Numbered from the stretch's first letter, positions 44,819 through 54,420 are shown. The stretch: 64,000 nucleotides of DNA from JAVJSU01 sp040219275 (GCA_040219275.1 JAVJSU010000058.1:62001-126000), one strand, 5' to 3'. Numbers and translations: made by a program. Notes: generated by a model not told the origin, from the letters alone.

Positions 44819-45625
44819 GCCACATTCCGTAATTCGTGGATAAATCAACGTGAAGGTCATCTGTTTAAGCATATTATGCGATATCAGATCCTAATAATCG
44901 TCATAATAACCTTGACGATTCACACTCCTTAATTCAATCAATTTACACTTGATAGTTTCTTGAAAGTACCGTTACGTCAATGTGTAGATAGCACTAAAAT
45001 GGATGATTTAGCGACGCCGAAAAATTAAACAGCTCGTTTAATCAATGAAAATTCCAGTGATAAGCGATCAAATCATTCATAGATGGACAGCGGAAACGCA
45101 TAGTAACCGTTTCCGCTATGACAGCCCCAACGGGGTGCGAAACGTCACCTAGATATTTCTCACACTTTTTCTGTAGACACTCTCCCTACTACACCGAAAC
45201 CATATCAAACTTTCAATGCCGATTATCAACCATTTCCGAAACATGACTTATGTAAAAATGTTAACCAATCTCTGAAATGCAACATAAGGCAGAAGTACCG
45301 CCATTTTGAGTATAGATGAGCGAACCTTCAGTTTAATTCGCTAATTCAAGGAACGCCCATGCCGCATCCAGACATGAGGGATTCGCATTCAGTCCTGAAC
45401 CAAATAGCACCCAAAGATTTGTTATTGACCTAAGCGGTATCTGGGCTTTTCGATTCCCGTGTGATCTGGATGCCGCGTCGTTCATTGCTGGCAAGCTATA
45501 TTTAAAGCATAAATGTGGGACTTCTGCCTATCCGTTCCGAACATGTAGGAGTAATCTGTTCAAGATCGGACGATGCAATGGCGATGTTTTCCGGCAACAA
45601 TATCTTTTTTGCTTACGCACTAAAT
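44819..45625. other. Long non-coding gap with repeat copy C and a possible GH2 relic
   Basis: No intact gene is visible. The middle holds the hairpin repeat (45045-45210). At about 45337-45515 a plus-strand frame without a start reads NAHAASRHEGFAFSPEP and then FVIDLSGIWAFRFPCDLDA. That resembles the N-terminus of glycoside hydrolase family 2 sugar-binding domains (DLSGxWxFR) before it loses similarity. This may be a decayed glycosidase end but is too short to be sure. Confidence 0.45.
45045..45210 (+). repeat. Dispersed hairpin/HTH-relic repeat, copy C
   Basis: The core 45089-45117 is a perfect hairpin: AGCGGAAACG and CGTTTCCGCT around a 9-base loop. Just before it a frame from 45045 reads MKIPVISDQIIHRWTAETHS, matching MEIPEISDQTNNEWT of copy E (63830). 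The following bases (to about 45210) align with copy A, including TAGATATTT and CTCCCTACT. Confidence 0.7.
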
Positions 45626-46531
45626 TCATACGCTATCATAAAACAAAACAGCACCCGCAAATATACCTTCTAATTTACCGTAAGAGGATATACTGAGCGA
45701 TGGTGGTTTGCTCCACGGGAGGGTATGCGCGGCGAGTTGGGCTTCGAGTGCATCCCACCAGATTGAACCAGCACGAGACACACCACCACCAATAATGATT
45801 TGATCGACATCTAAAATCACATTCAGCGCCGCCAACGCACGCCCTACATATTGACCCGACTGCCGCAAAACCTCAATCGCAGTGATGTCACCGTACGTGG
45901 CTAAGGTTGAAATTTCGCTGGCGGTTATGTCTTTCCCTGATAGAGCTAAGTACGCTTTGCTGATCGCCGGTCCCGCCGCGAGTGCTTCCAGACAACCGTG
46001 ATTTCCACAGCTACAAACCGGTCCATCCGCTTCCAGAATAAGATGACCTATCTCGCTTGCCATGCCGTTGCGCCCTTCGATGATTTTATTGTCGATAACG
46101 AGACCACCACCAATCCCTGTGCTGACCGTCAGGTAGAAAAGTGACTGTAAGTTATCTGCCTTGCTGTGACGTGTCCATTCTAGCCATGCGATGGCGTTGG
46201 CATCATTGATAATCCGTACAGGCACAGGCGCAATATCCTGTTTGAGGCGTTCTTCCAGTGAAAAGTTAGCCCAGCCATCCACATGATTGGAGTGCATCAC
46301 GCGATTACGATTGACCAGCCCGCCAAAACAAACACCAATCGCCTGAATGGTCGTGATTTCCGGCAATTGCTTACACAAGTCAATAACGGTCTGATACACT
46401 GCAAGCCCACCATGTGTAGCGGGTGTGGGTGCCATGCGTGTGCTGAGTGCGGTATGCGTGGCAAGATCAACAATACCCACTGCAACTTTTGTGCCGCCAA
46501 TATCAATTGCGAGTACGGGTTCATCTGGCAC
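45626..46531 (-). CDS. ROK family sugar kinase (glucokinase/ManNAc kinase type)
   Basis: A 301-residue cytoplasmic kinase. The ATP loop AIDIGGTKVAVG is at residues 8-19, the catalytic Asp110 lies in IINDANAIAW, and the zinc motif uses His163 (EIGHL) with Cys173, Cys175 and Cys180 in CSCGNHGCLE. The ExGH segment (Glu160) is typical of kinases acting on glucose, GlcNAc or ManNAc; there is no DNA-binding domain. It is the last gene of the long LacI operon, 16 bases after the SIS gene. It could phosphorylate the imported sugar, and it is the only ManNAc-kinase candidate for the NanA/NanE route in this window. Confidence 0.9.
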   Translation of the reverse strand: MPDEPVLAIDIGGTKVAVGIVDLATHTALSTRMAPTPATHGGLAVYQTVIDLCKQLPEITTIQAIGVCFGGLVNRNRVMHSNHVDGWANFSLEERLKQDIAPVPVRIINDANAIAWLEWTRHSKADNLQSLFYLTVSTGIGGGLVIDNKIIEGRNGMASEIGHLILEADGPVCSCGNHGCLEALAAGPAISKAYLALSGKDITASEISTLATYGDITAIEVLRQSGQYVGRALAALNVILDVDQIIIGGGVSRAGSIWWDALEAQLAAHTLPWSKPPSLSISSYGKLEGIFAGAVLFYDSV

Positions 46532-46547
46532 AGGTGGTCTCCCTCTA

Positions 46548-47123
46548 TCATGTTCCCTGAACTGAGATGAATTTCTGCTTGAAATAATCTACCCAATAAT
46601 GTGTTATCGCGATATGGGCAGTTTCCGCATGACCGTAATCCGCAACATCCACATGCACACAAACATCCGCCAATTCCCGTAATTTGCCACCGTTAAAACC
46701 TGTCAACGCAATCACATAGCCGTCGTGCTCACGTATCCATTCTGCCGCCGCCACCACATTAGGGGAATTCCCGCTGGCGCTAAACACGATCAGCACATCA
46801 CCGCGCCGAAAATGACTTCGTAGTTGCTCAACGAATATGGAATCGTAATTGGTGTCATTCGCCCATGCTGTGACCGCCGCACCATTCGCCGAGAGTGAAA
46901 TCACACGGAAGCGGCGCACATCAGATTGCCCGACGGTCTGTTTGGTTAAGTCCAACGCGAACGCATCGGCAGTGGTGGCACTCTGACCATTTCCCGCCGC
47001 AAAAATCGTTTGATCGGTATCGTAGGCGCGTTCAAGCAGGGCGAGGGACGCGTCCATATCTGCCGGAAGAATGCTCTGTAAAGCGGTATGAAGCTGGTTA
47101 AAATAGGCGCTTAAGCTCATCAT
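46548..47123 (-). CDS. SIS-domain phosphosugar isomerase (GmhA-like)
   Basis: A 191-residue SIS protein. The N-terminal helix precedes the phosphosugar-binding segment FAAGNGQSATTADAFALDL, with VLIVFSASGNSPNVVAA and VIALTGFNGGKLREL following, the order seen in GmhA (sedoheptulose-7-phosphate isomerase) relatives. GGAG lies 8 bases before the ATG pair. It is 16 bases before the ROK kinase and 24 after the PHP gene, so it probably acts on the sugar phosphate from this operon rather than in heptose-LPS synthesis. That is inference. Confidence 0.85.
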   Translation of the reverse strand: MMSLSAYFNQLHTALQSILPADMDASLALLERAYDTDQTIFAAGNGQSATTADAFALDLTKQTVGQSDVRRFRVISLSANGAAVTAWANDTNYDSIFVEQLRSHFRRGDVLIVFSASGNSPNVVAAAEWIREHDGYVIALTGFNGGKLRELADVCVHVDVADYGHAETAHIAITHYWVDYFKQKFISVQGT

Positions 47124-47147
47124 GATTGTGTCTCCAATGGTTGCATC

Positions 47148-49472
47148 CTAACTGCCGTTGCGCTCAAAAGTCACCCAGATCGGACTGCTCCACGCCATGT
47201 TGCCATCTGTTTGCAACACGCGCAGATAGTAGTAGTGGGTTTCTTGCGGGATGATAATGTGGTCGTCAAACTCAAATTGCATGGTGCTGATATTTTGATC
47301 TGCGCCAAGATGCACACTGCTAAATACCTGACCGGAACGGATCACCTCAACACTGTGTAGTGGGGCGCTCCCCTGTACCGATACGGTGATATGTGGTGAG
47401 TCCGGTGATGAAATTTCGCTTCCCATCAGCGCACCATTCACGCGGAAATCAATCACGATAAATTCGCCAGTTGTGGCGTAGCAATGACGCTGATAAATGC
47501 CATCGAAAATCGCTTCTCGCGTCAATTCCGGTGCAAGAACAACAGTCATCCCTGTCCGGTAGGGGTCTTCTTTCCAGCCTACTCGTGTACCAGCGGGGAC
47601 GAAGCTATCGCGTCCTTCCGGTTCGGTGGCGTGCCAGCGTAACCCGTGACTGTCACTCCCGCCCACAAATCCCAGCCTGTAACCCCGTTCGAGCGCATCC
47701 AGCACAAATTTATGCGGATGAATATGATCGCGCCGATAACCGATGGGCAGATTACCGGAATATTCAAAACGACCATGCGTGGAACAAATTTCGACAACCC
47801 GTTGCAATTCTGGATCATGCGCGTCCCAATCCGTGCCCGACCACGAGGTATGATGCGGGATGACCAGCGCACGCCGACCTTTTAGCCTGTGTAGAAGTTT
47901 TGCACCTGTGTTGGCGGTAGGATCACCATAATTGACCAGTTCACCCCTATCATCGGGATAAACCACATGCCGATGCCCCTCACCGACGGTTGCGCCTTCG
48001 GTGACATGCTCGGCAATGGCGGGAGATGTCCATTCATAGCCGTACATAGCGATGAACTTTCCCGGTTCACTCAGGCGACGCGCGCAATTCCAGAGCATGT
48101 TCATTTCTGCTTGTGATAGGGTGATGCCGTCCAGATAATCGTGTTCGGTCAGGGTCGCAAAATCGTAGCCATACGCATCACGATAGCGGTGATAAATTTC
48201 GTCTACATCGCTAGTCGCATCCCCATAAATGGAATGACAATGCAAATCGCCGAAGTAATAATTGAGCATGTCACCGTCCGCCGTTTTTAGATTTGGGTGT
48301 GGGCGATCTACTGAATGATTCGCGGCTGGCACGGGCAAATGGGTATTTAACAGAGGTGGGGCAGTCGCCGAATCATTAACATCCAATTTTTGAAGTTGTG
48401 CGCCGTCTAAGCCCATCGACACCACATAATAGGGATTGTTGCCCGCAACCCTAATGCGCGGCTTCCAACTTGCCCAATGTTTTTCTGAGATGTTGTAAAG
48501 CTCAGACCAGCCGAAAGTTTCACAGGATGCCATATAGAGCGTATGGGCAGATTGACCCAGTAACCACAAGCGACCCGCTGGTTCTGCGATGAGTGCTGGA
48601 AATTCCCACCCTTGAAATGAATCCTCATTGTAAACGTCATGTTCGGGCTGTGTGGGAATGTCATAAACTGTGTTACCGTCAAAGCACCGGATGACATTCC
48701 ACTTCGTCAGCCACCAGCGATCACGGCGGGCAATATCAACATTGCTGGCATAGGCAATCCACAATTTGCCCTCATCATCTGCTGTGAGTGCCGGTTGCAC
48801 ACTTTGATAGTCACCATTTGAAATTTTGATCGGCTCGGCGAGAGAATCCAGACGTTGCAAATACACATCATACTGTTCGCCATCATAAGAATCATATGCA
48901 CACCAAACGGCATGATCCGGCGTGGATGCAAGTGCCGTCCGGCTACACCATGATGATGCCCCGTTGATTGCTTCGGCGAGTTGCCATGCGTCAAGTGTAT
49001 TTGTCGCGCAGGTGGTCATCATTACGCGGGTTGCGTTGACATCGGTGATTTCAAAGACGAGCCACACCGTTTGATTGACTACCAGCACACGGGGGCGAAA
49101 AATCCCGTCACTGTTCTGATAAATAATGGTCTCCGCTGATAGGGTATCCCCCGAATACGTGCGGGCGATTAGATGATACACACCCTCCCGTTTGGCGGCA
49201 TGGATGCCCAGAATTGTCCCGTCTGGTAAGGTCGTGATTGTCGGCTGATACTCAACGCCAATTGCGTCGCTCCATTGGAGGATGTCGCCAAAGCCCTCAT
49301 CTGTGAATGAGCGCGCATACACGCTATCTCCAGTAAAACTTTGCTGTACCCAGATCAACCAGCCGCCCGTTTCCGTCAGGCATAAATCCGGTTCTACGGC
49401 GGATTTTCCGTTGATTGAGCGGGCAACCGTGAAACTAAAATGATCTTCTTGTAATAAGTTTTCTTTAAACAC
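47148..49472 (-). CDS. Beta-propeller plus PHP-type (DUF3604-like) metallo-phosphoesterase/hydrolase
   Basis: A 774-residue two-part protein without a signal peptide. Residues 1-400 form a beta-propeller-like region of repeated short strands with Trp and Tyr (TETGGWLIWVQQ, PDGTILGIHAAK, EGKLWIAYAS, AGRLWLLGQS). From about 405 comes a PHP-like metal site: DLHCHSIYGD (His411, His413), TEHD (442-445), VIPHHTSW, and GGSDSHGL. About 100 residues of C-terminal Ig-like strand (VSVQGSAPLHSVEVIRSGQV) follow. PHP/DUF3604 proteins are poorly understood; many are predicted phosphoesterases. Position in a sugar operon suggests action on a glycoside, sugar phosphate or sulfated derivative. Confidence 0.8.
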   Translation of the reverse strand: MFKENLLQEDHFSFTVARSINGKSAVEPDLCLTETGGWLIWVQQSFTGDSVYARSFTDEGFGDILQWSDAIGVEYQPTITTLPDGTILGIHAAKREGVYHLIARTYSGDTLSAETIIYQNSDGIFRPRVLVVNQTVWLVFEITDVNATRVMMTTCATNTLDAWQLAEAINGASSWCSRTALASTPDHAVWCAYDSYDGEQYDVYLQRLDSLAEPIKISNGDYQSVQPALTADDEGKLWIAYASNVDIARRDRWWLTKWNVIRCFDGNTVYDIPTQPEHDVYNEDSFQGWEFPALIAEPAGRLWLLGQSAHTLYMASCETFGWSELYNISEKHWASWKPRIRVAGNNPYYVVSMGLDGAQLQKLDVNDSATAPPLLNTHLPVPAANHSVDRPHPNLKTADGDMLNYYFGDLHCHSIYGDATSDVDEIYHRYRDAYGYDFATLTEHDYLDGITLSQAEMNMLWNCARRLSEPGKFIAMYGYEWTSPAIAEHVTEGATVGEGHRHVVYPDDRGELVNYGDPTANTGAKLLHRLKGRRALVIPHHTSWSGTDWDAHDPELQRVVEICSTHGRFEYSGNLPIGYRRDHIHPHKFVLDALERGYRLGFVGGSDSHGLRWHATEPEGRDSFVPAGTRVGWKEDPYRTGMTVVLAPELTREAIFDGIYQRHCYATTGEFIVIDFRVNGALMGSEISSPDSPHITVSVQGSAPLHSVEVIRSGQVFSSVHLGADQNISTMQFEFDDHIIIPQETHYYYLRVLQTDGNMAWSSPIWVTFERNGS

Positions 49473-49512
49473 AGTTCGTTTCCTTTTATGTCAAGCCGCT
49501 TATCACCGCGAC

Positions 49513-50229
49513 TCACTTGAGCAACAGTTGTAAACCGAGCACCGCCAACAGCCCCAGCACAATCCAATTGAAGACTTCTGTATTAATAAACCTGACCGTC
49601 AGCACGCCTACTGAAAAGCCGACGCACATACCGGGAAAGGCAAATGCGTAATAATCGAGGACTTCACCGGTGATGTTGCCCTGTATGAAATGCGCGATGA
49701 TGACGAACAGTGTGGCGATGATGAAGGTCGTTTGTAAATTCGCACGGAACTCATCCGGTGGATACCCGCGAGATTTGTAATACATCACGATCAACGGACC
49801 ACCGGAGTTATACGCCCCGTTTAAAATGCCGGATGCCAGCCCGAAGATCAGTGTCCAACGATACTTTTCATCAAGCAGAAATTGCTTTTTACCGGACGCG
49901 TTGTACGCCACAAATGCTAGAATGATGACTCCGAGCGCGGGCAGTAGAATGTCCTCATTCAGCCATGCCAATCCCCAGATACCGATGGGTGTGCTTATCA
50001 ATAGGGTTAACAACATCGGGCGCACTGCTTTAAACGATAGCTGATCTCTATAGCGCCACACGATGAATATCTGTAATGGTAAGACGATCATCGCAACCAA
50101 CGGTGCCGCGGCGCTCAGCCCGATCAGCGGGACTAATAACGCCATAGCAATTAACGCTGAACCGAATCCAGCCGTAGTATGAATGAATGCGGCTAATGCA
50201 AACGTGAACCCGATCCCGATGGCATTCAT
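49513..50229 (-). CDS. TSUP (TauE/SafE) family membrane transporter
   Basis: A 238-residue inner-membrane protein with about eight hydrophobic segments. The N-terminal AAFIHTTAGFGSALIAMALL is the family's first repeat, and the second repeat has GLASGILNGAYNSGGPLIVMYY. TSUP proteins usually export sulfite, sulfoacetate or related anions, and are common beside genes for taurine or sulfosugar breakdown. In an operon with a sugar importer, Gfo/Idh and MDR enzymes, it raises the possibility of a sulfonated or sulfated sugar, although no desulfonating enzyme is visible here. It lies 1 base after the propeller gene. Confidence 0.88.
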   Translation of the reverse strand: MNAIGIGFTFALAAFIHTTAGFGSALIAMALLVPLIGLSAAAPLVAMIVLPLQIFIVWRYRDQLSFKAVRPMLLTLLISTPIGIWGLAWLNEDILLPALGVIILAFVAYNASGKKQFLLDEKYRWTLIFGLASGILNGAYNSGGPLIVMYYKSRGYPPDEFRANLQTTFIIATLFVIIAHFIQGNITGEVLDYYAFAFPGMCVGFSVGVLTVRFINTEVFNWIVLGLLAVLGLQLLLK

Positions 50230-50230
50230 A

Positions 50231-51370
50231 TTAGCCTTTCAGGATGCGTTCAATTTCAGCATGGGGTAGCAAATGACTGACCAACGGTTGGGATTCATCC
50301 GGCTGAGACTGTTGCCAGATGGCGAGAATGCCTTCCTCTAGCACAATCGTCGACAGATAGCGACTAGACCCCGTCCCATACGGCGAGACAAACAGGGGTG
50401 CAATCAACGACAGGCGTTGCATTTCTGCTGTGGGGAGGGCATTGCCCACGAACGCACCGCCAATCTCCTCGCACGAATATCCGCGTGGTCGGCTGACGGC
50501 GTTAGGATTATCGTCCAGACGGCGCAAACATTCCGCTCCATCATAGAAATAAATGTACGCATCAGACGCATTGGCAAACGCGCCGATTGCGGGGATGGCA
50601 AGCCGATTTGTGATGCGCATCGCGGCAACATCCCATGCAGGACCGCGAGAGGCAACTTCCCACACTACAGGACCGAATGTATGTGCGCCGGATGTACGTA
50701 TGCTCATACCTGAATTGGAGGATGACCACGCAAATGGATGCGAACAAAATACCAGCGCGGTAGACCCGTCCTGTAAATCGAAGATAACCGGGTCTTTAAC
50801 ATGCAGATATTCTGGATGATTAAAATTCTCTAAGACAGGTTCAATCGTGGCAACTGAGAGGGTATCGACAGTGCTACCCGTGATGCGATCAATCGACCAG
50901 ATACCCGTGCCCGGTTTTTGAAAGTCTTCTAATCCTTCGGGATATGCGCGTGCCTTCTCGGTGGAGATAAACAGTTCAATACTGCCGTCATCCATGATAT
51001 GTAGGGCTGATCCCTCGATTGAAATAACCTCACGTCCGGCGACACTCAGATCGGCTTTGCTAAAGCTGAGGGCTTTTTCGAATGTTTTTCCGCGATCATT
51101 GGATTTGAAAATGGCGCATTCCAGACCACGTTGTCCCGCGCCCAAGCCAGTACGCGAATCGCCAAAATTGCGATAGCGCCCGGAAAGCCAGATGGTTCCG
51201 TCAGGCGTTTCGATCATATTGCCACCGCCAAACCAGAAACCCGTTGATGCGTTCTGAGGCGGAACAATCACCTGTGCCTGCTGTTGATTGACGAGAGCGG
51301 TCAGCAGATCACGAAGCCGCTGTGTTTGCTCCGCCGTCAGTGTAAACGTGTTGGATAGATCAACTGTCAT
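50231..51370 (-). CDS. Sialidase-like beta-propeller protein
   Basis: A cytoplasmic-looking protein of about 379 residues with sialidase/BNR propeller features. An Asp box reads SNDRGKTFEK, and repeated blades include GGNMIETPDGTIWLSGRY, GSALHIMDDGSIELFIS and VKDPVIFDLQDGSTALVF. No complete Arg triad or Tyr nucleophile like that of the 11190 protein can be picked out, so it may be a different glycosidase or a binding protein. The frame opens at 51412, inside the preceding gene; the ATG at 51370 has GGAG 11 bases upstream and leaves a 25-base gap. The cluster context is sugar catabolism. Confidence 0.72.
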   Translation of the reverse strand: MTVDLSNTFTLTAEQTQRLRDLLTALVNQQQAQVIVPPQNASTGFWFGGGNMIETPDGTIWLSGRYRNFGDSRTGLGAGQRGLECAIFKSNDRGKTFEKALSFSKADLSVAGREVISIEGSALHIMDDGSIELFISTEKARAYPEGLEDFQKPGTGIWSIDRITGSTVDTLSVATIEPVLENFNHPEYLHVKDPVIFDLQDGSTALVFCSHPFAWSSSNSGMSIRTSGAHTFGPVVWEVASRGPAWDVAAMRITNRLAIPAIGAFANASDAYIYFYDGAECLRRLDDNPNAVSRPRGYSCEEIGGAFVGNALPTAEMQRLSLIAPLFVSPYGTGSSRYLSTIVLEEGILAIWQQSQPDESQPLVSHLLPHAEIERILKG

Positions 51371-51395
51371 AATGTTACATACTCCATGATTAAAA

Positions 51396-52442
51396 TTATT
51401 TACGCCAATCAATGACAGTGCCTAGATACGCGTCTTTATGATTCAGTAACCCGTCATAGGCTTGCGGTAATTCAAACGGTTTAATGATGTGGCTCGTCAC
51501 CGCGGATACATTTAAATCACCACATCGGAGCGCGTCAATCAGTCGTCGTAAGTTCGATTCCACAGAATGGGGAATACCGGGTGCATCATAGGGTGGCAAG
51601 CGCCATTCCAGCGCACCACGCACGGTCAGCCAGCGCAAGTGAATATCTCTGAAAGCGGGTGTCATATCGGCTTCATAGGCGGCGCGTGGCGAACCGAGCA
51701 AAATCACCTGACCGGAATCAGCGCAGGCGGCAATGCTTGTATTGACGATTGCGCTATGACCGACGGCTTCCACTGTGACTTGCGCGCCACGTCCGTTGGT
51801 CAGGTTGCGGATGGCTTCCAATTGACGTTCCGGCGCAACATCCACCACGGTCTCAATGCCAACCTGACGGGCGAGTTCGCATCGTGATTTTACAGGGTCA
51901 ACGCCGATGACGTGTAAGCCCGCCTGTCGATAAAGTTGCGCGGCGAGATTGCCCACAATGCCCAGCCCGAAAATGGCAACCGTATCACCGGGATGACAGT
52001 CCGTGATTTGGGGCGCATGAATGGCAACCATCGCCATGCGTAACATCACAAGTTGCTCCGCAGGCAGGTCTTCATCGACTTTAAGTATAGAGCGCACCGC
52101 CTTGCCGGATGCCATGTTATAGACTTGATGTGAGGCGTGTTGACCGAAGCAAAAAACGCGATCTCCCACTGTGACGCGATCCACCGCTTCGCCTGTCGCC
52201 ATCACCCGCCCCACCAAGCCATATCCCGGACGATAGGGATAAGCATTCCAGCTATCCGGATTGCGAACACCCGGAGCGAGTGCGGAATAAATCGCTAGTT
52301 CAGTTCCGGCACTGATGACGGTGGTTTCTGCCTCAATGAGGACAGCCTGTGGCGCTATAGCATCAAGATCAAGGTCTTCATCAGCAAGCATGACTTGAAG
52401 CTCATCGGGGATAACCGCATAAGTTGCGTGTTGAATCCGCAT
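51396..52442 (-). CDS. Medium-chain zinc-type alcohol/sugar dehydrogenase (MDR family)
   Basis: A 348-residue MDR protein. The N-terminal GroES-like domain has VISAGTELAIYSAL and GDRVFCFGQHASHQVY. The Rossmann domain has VAIFGLGIVGNLAAQLYRQ and VIGVDPVKSR (acidic residue for NAD). The structural-zinc Cys cluster is missing, as in many sugar-type members. It starts with a TAATG overlap on the Gfo/Idh gene (one base). Two NAD-linked dehydrogenases in series suggest oxidation of a sugar at one position followed by further change. Confidence 0.87.
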   Translation of the reverse strand: MRIQHATYAVIPDELQVMLADEDLDLDAIAPQAVLIEAETTVISAGTELAIYSALAPGVRNPDSWNAYPYRPGYGLVGRVMATGEAVDRVTVGDRVFCFGQHASHQVYNMASGKAVRSILKVDEDLPAEQLVMLRMAMVAIHAPQITDCHPGDTVAIFGLGIVGNLAAQLYRQAGLHVIGVDPVKSRCELARQVGIETVVDVAPERQLEAIRNLTNGRGAQVTVEAVGHSAIVNTSIAACADSGQVILLGSPRAAYEADMTPAFRDIHLRWLTVRGALEWRLPPYDAPGIPHSVESNLRRLIDALRCGDLNVSAVTSHIIKPFELPQAYDGLLNHKDAYLGTVIDWRK

Positions 52443-53485
52443 TACGCCTCCACTTGAACGGGCTGTCCGCTTGTAGAGGACTGCCGTACCGCTTCAAGAA
52501 TCCGCATCTGTGTGAACACTTCTTCAAGTGTGACGGGTGGCGGTGCGCTTCCGGTGATCGCGTTGGCTACGGCAGTCCAATAATGGCGATAATCACCCGC
52601 TGGAATGCTCATTTCTCCCTTGATCGTGAGTCCGTGTGCGCCACCTGTGACGATTTGCGCTGTCTCGGTTTGCGTTGCCCAGCGTGGATCATCTGGAGAG
52701 ATACCTTCGCGCAACATGCTTTCCTGCGGATCAACGCCGTATTTCTCAAACGTGCCATTCGTACCGCGAATTGCGAAGCGTGGTACGGTCAAGCCATTCA
52801 GCACATCCGTTTCCAGAAGCACATAAAGCCCGCTATCATACTGCAATTGAATACGGAAGGCATCATCGACGGTGCAATCTTGACGATGAATCATCACCTG
52901 CCCGAAAACGCTTTGTGGTGTTCCGAATAATTGCAACGTTTGATCGATCAGATGGGGACCGAGATCGTTAAGAATGCCCCCCAATTCGTCCGGCGCATCC
53001 CGCCATACGCCGCGTGGCTGAGGGCGGAACATTTGCCAGTGGGATTCAAAATGGTGAATCGTGCCGAGTGTACCACTTTGTATCAACTGACGTACCGCCG
53101 TAAAATCCCCATCCCAACGGCGATTCTGGAACGGGATAACATGACGATTCGCCTGTGTTGAGGCAGTCTGTAATTGTTTGATCTCATCGACACTGATGGC
53201 AACCGGTTTTTCGACCACCACATGCTTGCCACGTTCTAGCGCGGCTAATGCCTGCGAAACGTGCAGTCTGTGGGGCGTGGCAACAACGACCAGATCAATG
53301 TCATCTGCGTCCATAATACTGTCGACATCGGTGATGCGTACACCGGGCAATTGTTGTACAGCATAATCACGCGACGTTGCCACCGCACACAACTCAAACT
53401 GCGCTGATTCCTGGATGAATGGAACGTGGAAATACCGCCCGGCTAAACCATAGCCGAGAATACCCACGCGTATTTTTGTAGTCAC
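52442..53485 (-). CDS. Gfo/Idh/MocA family oxidoreductase
   Basis: A 347-residue NAD(P) enzyme. VGILGYGLAGRYFH is the dinucleotide site, VVVEKPVAIS the EKP motif, and GPHLIDQTLQLFG the active-site segment. The first Gly motif (GYGLAGRYFHVPF) resembles the Gfo/Idh group found beside sugar ABC importers. It follows the TIM-barrel isomerase by 17 bases and overlaps the MDR dehydrogenase by one base. Substrate unknown; it may oxidise C3 of a glycoside, a step used before beta-elimination-type cleavage in other clusters. Confidence 0.9.
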   Translation of the reverse strand: MTTKIRVGILGYGLAGRYFHVPFIQESAQFELCAVATSRDYAVQQLPGVRITDVDSIMDADDIDLVVVATPHRLHVSQALAALERGKHVVVEKPVAISVDEIKQLQTASTQANRHVIPFQNRRWDGDFTAVRQLIQSGTLGTIHHFESHWQMFRPQPRGVWRDAPDELGGILNDLGPHLIDQTLQLFGTPQSVFGQVMIHRQDCTVDDAFRIQLQYDSGLYVLLETDVLNGLTVPRFAIRGTNGTFEKYGVDPQESMLREGISPDDPRWATQTETAQIVTGGAHGLTIKGEMSIPAGDYRHYWTAVANAITGSAPPPVTLEEVFTQMRILEAVRQSSTSGQPVQVEA

Positions 53486-53502
53486 TAAACAAAACCTTTC
53501 GC

Positions 53503-54420
53503 TTATTCGCCCGATGCTATGCTTGCAGTTGGCGTGCCTACAGGTAAAGAGTCTTTAAGATGCGTAAGGCTACGCTCAAGCCCATCAATAACCTGAGCGC
53601 GAGTGCCGGTATACGCGTCCGATTCCAATTCAATGATGATCGCGCCCTCAAATCCGTGCGTTATGATCTCCTTCAAGAAGCGCGACCAATCAAGATCACC
53701 TTCACCCGGAATACGGAATTCCCACCACGGCGCGCGGGATTCTACCCTGCCGTGTGGTGCGATTTGTTCATATTTATAGGATGTGACGATTCCATGTTCT
53801 GCCAGTACATCACGTTTGATATGGGTATCCTTAGCATGAACACTAAAAATACGCGGCATAAATTCTGCGATTGGCGCGTAAGGATCAATCATCTGCCAGA
53901 TCAGATGTGAAGGATCATAATTCAACCCGAAATTCGGATGCGCGTGTGTCGCTACAAAAAGGGGTCGCCATGTTGCCGGTCCAAGCGCAAAATTGCCACT
54001 GTTCGGGCAGAATTCCAGCGCAAAACGCACGTTCGCCTGAGCGCCTTCTTCAAAAAATGGTTGCCAGAAATCCAGCGCGGCGTTGATATTTCCTTGCAGA
54101 TCATGTTGGGGTAACACGCCTGTCGACATCGTGATTTGTGGAATATCCAGCAGAATGGCTAAGTCCAACAGACGGCGCATCTCACGCTGATATTCGGCGG
54201 AAAGTTCTGGATTATCCGTCAGAAAGTTACGCGCATAGATCAATGAATGCAAGCGAACATCCCCTGCTGATGCCGCCCGTCGCAAGGCTGGAAGATCACG
54301 CTTTACCGATGGACCAATCTCCAGACAGGTTAAGCCAACATCCCGCGCAACAGCCAGCGCATCATCGATAGTCGTTTGCCCCAGACAATTCGTGACAAAA
54401 CCAATTTCGACACCCGACAT
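53503..54420 (-). CDS. Sugar phosphate isomerase/epimerase family TIM-barrel protein
   Basis: A 305-residue AP-endonuclease-2-like TIM barrel. Features are CLEIGPSVKRDLPALRR, RFALEFCPNS (metal Glu), FGLNYDPSHLIWQM (Asp and His ligands), FSVHAKDTHI and the final IIIELESDAY. These match the metal-binding positions of IolE/IolI and xylose-isomerase-like sugar epimerases. In several characterised clusters such proteins cleave or isomerise 3-keto sugars made by a Gfo/Idh partner, which here is the next gene. Its ATG overlaps the upstream permease stop (TAATG). Confidence 0.88.
   Translation of the reverse strand: MSGVEIGFVTNCLGQTTIDDALAVARDVGLTCLEIGPSVKRDLPALRRAASAGDVRLHSLIYARNFLTDNPELSAEYQREMRRLLDLAILLDIPQITMSTGVLPQHDLQGNINAALDFWQPFFEEGAQANVRFALEFCPNSGNFALGPATWRPLFVATHAHPNFGLNYDPSHLIWQMIDPYAPIAEFMPRIFSVHAKDTHIKRDVLAEHGIVTSYKYEQIAPHGRVESRAPWWEFRIPGEGDLDWSRFLKEIITHGFEGAIIIELESDAYTGTRAQVIDGLERSLTHLKDSLPVGTPTASIASGE

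Noticed and set aside
45089..45117. Reading the GCGGAAACG hairpin as a simple rho-independent terminator
   Set aside because: No U run follows, the element is flanked by conserved ORF relics in several copies, and copies are not consistently placed just after genes.
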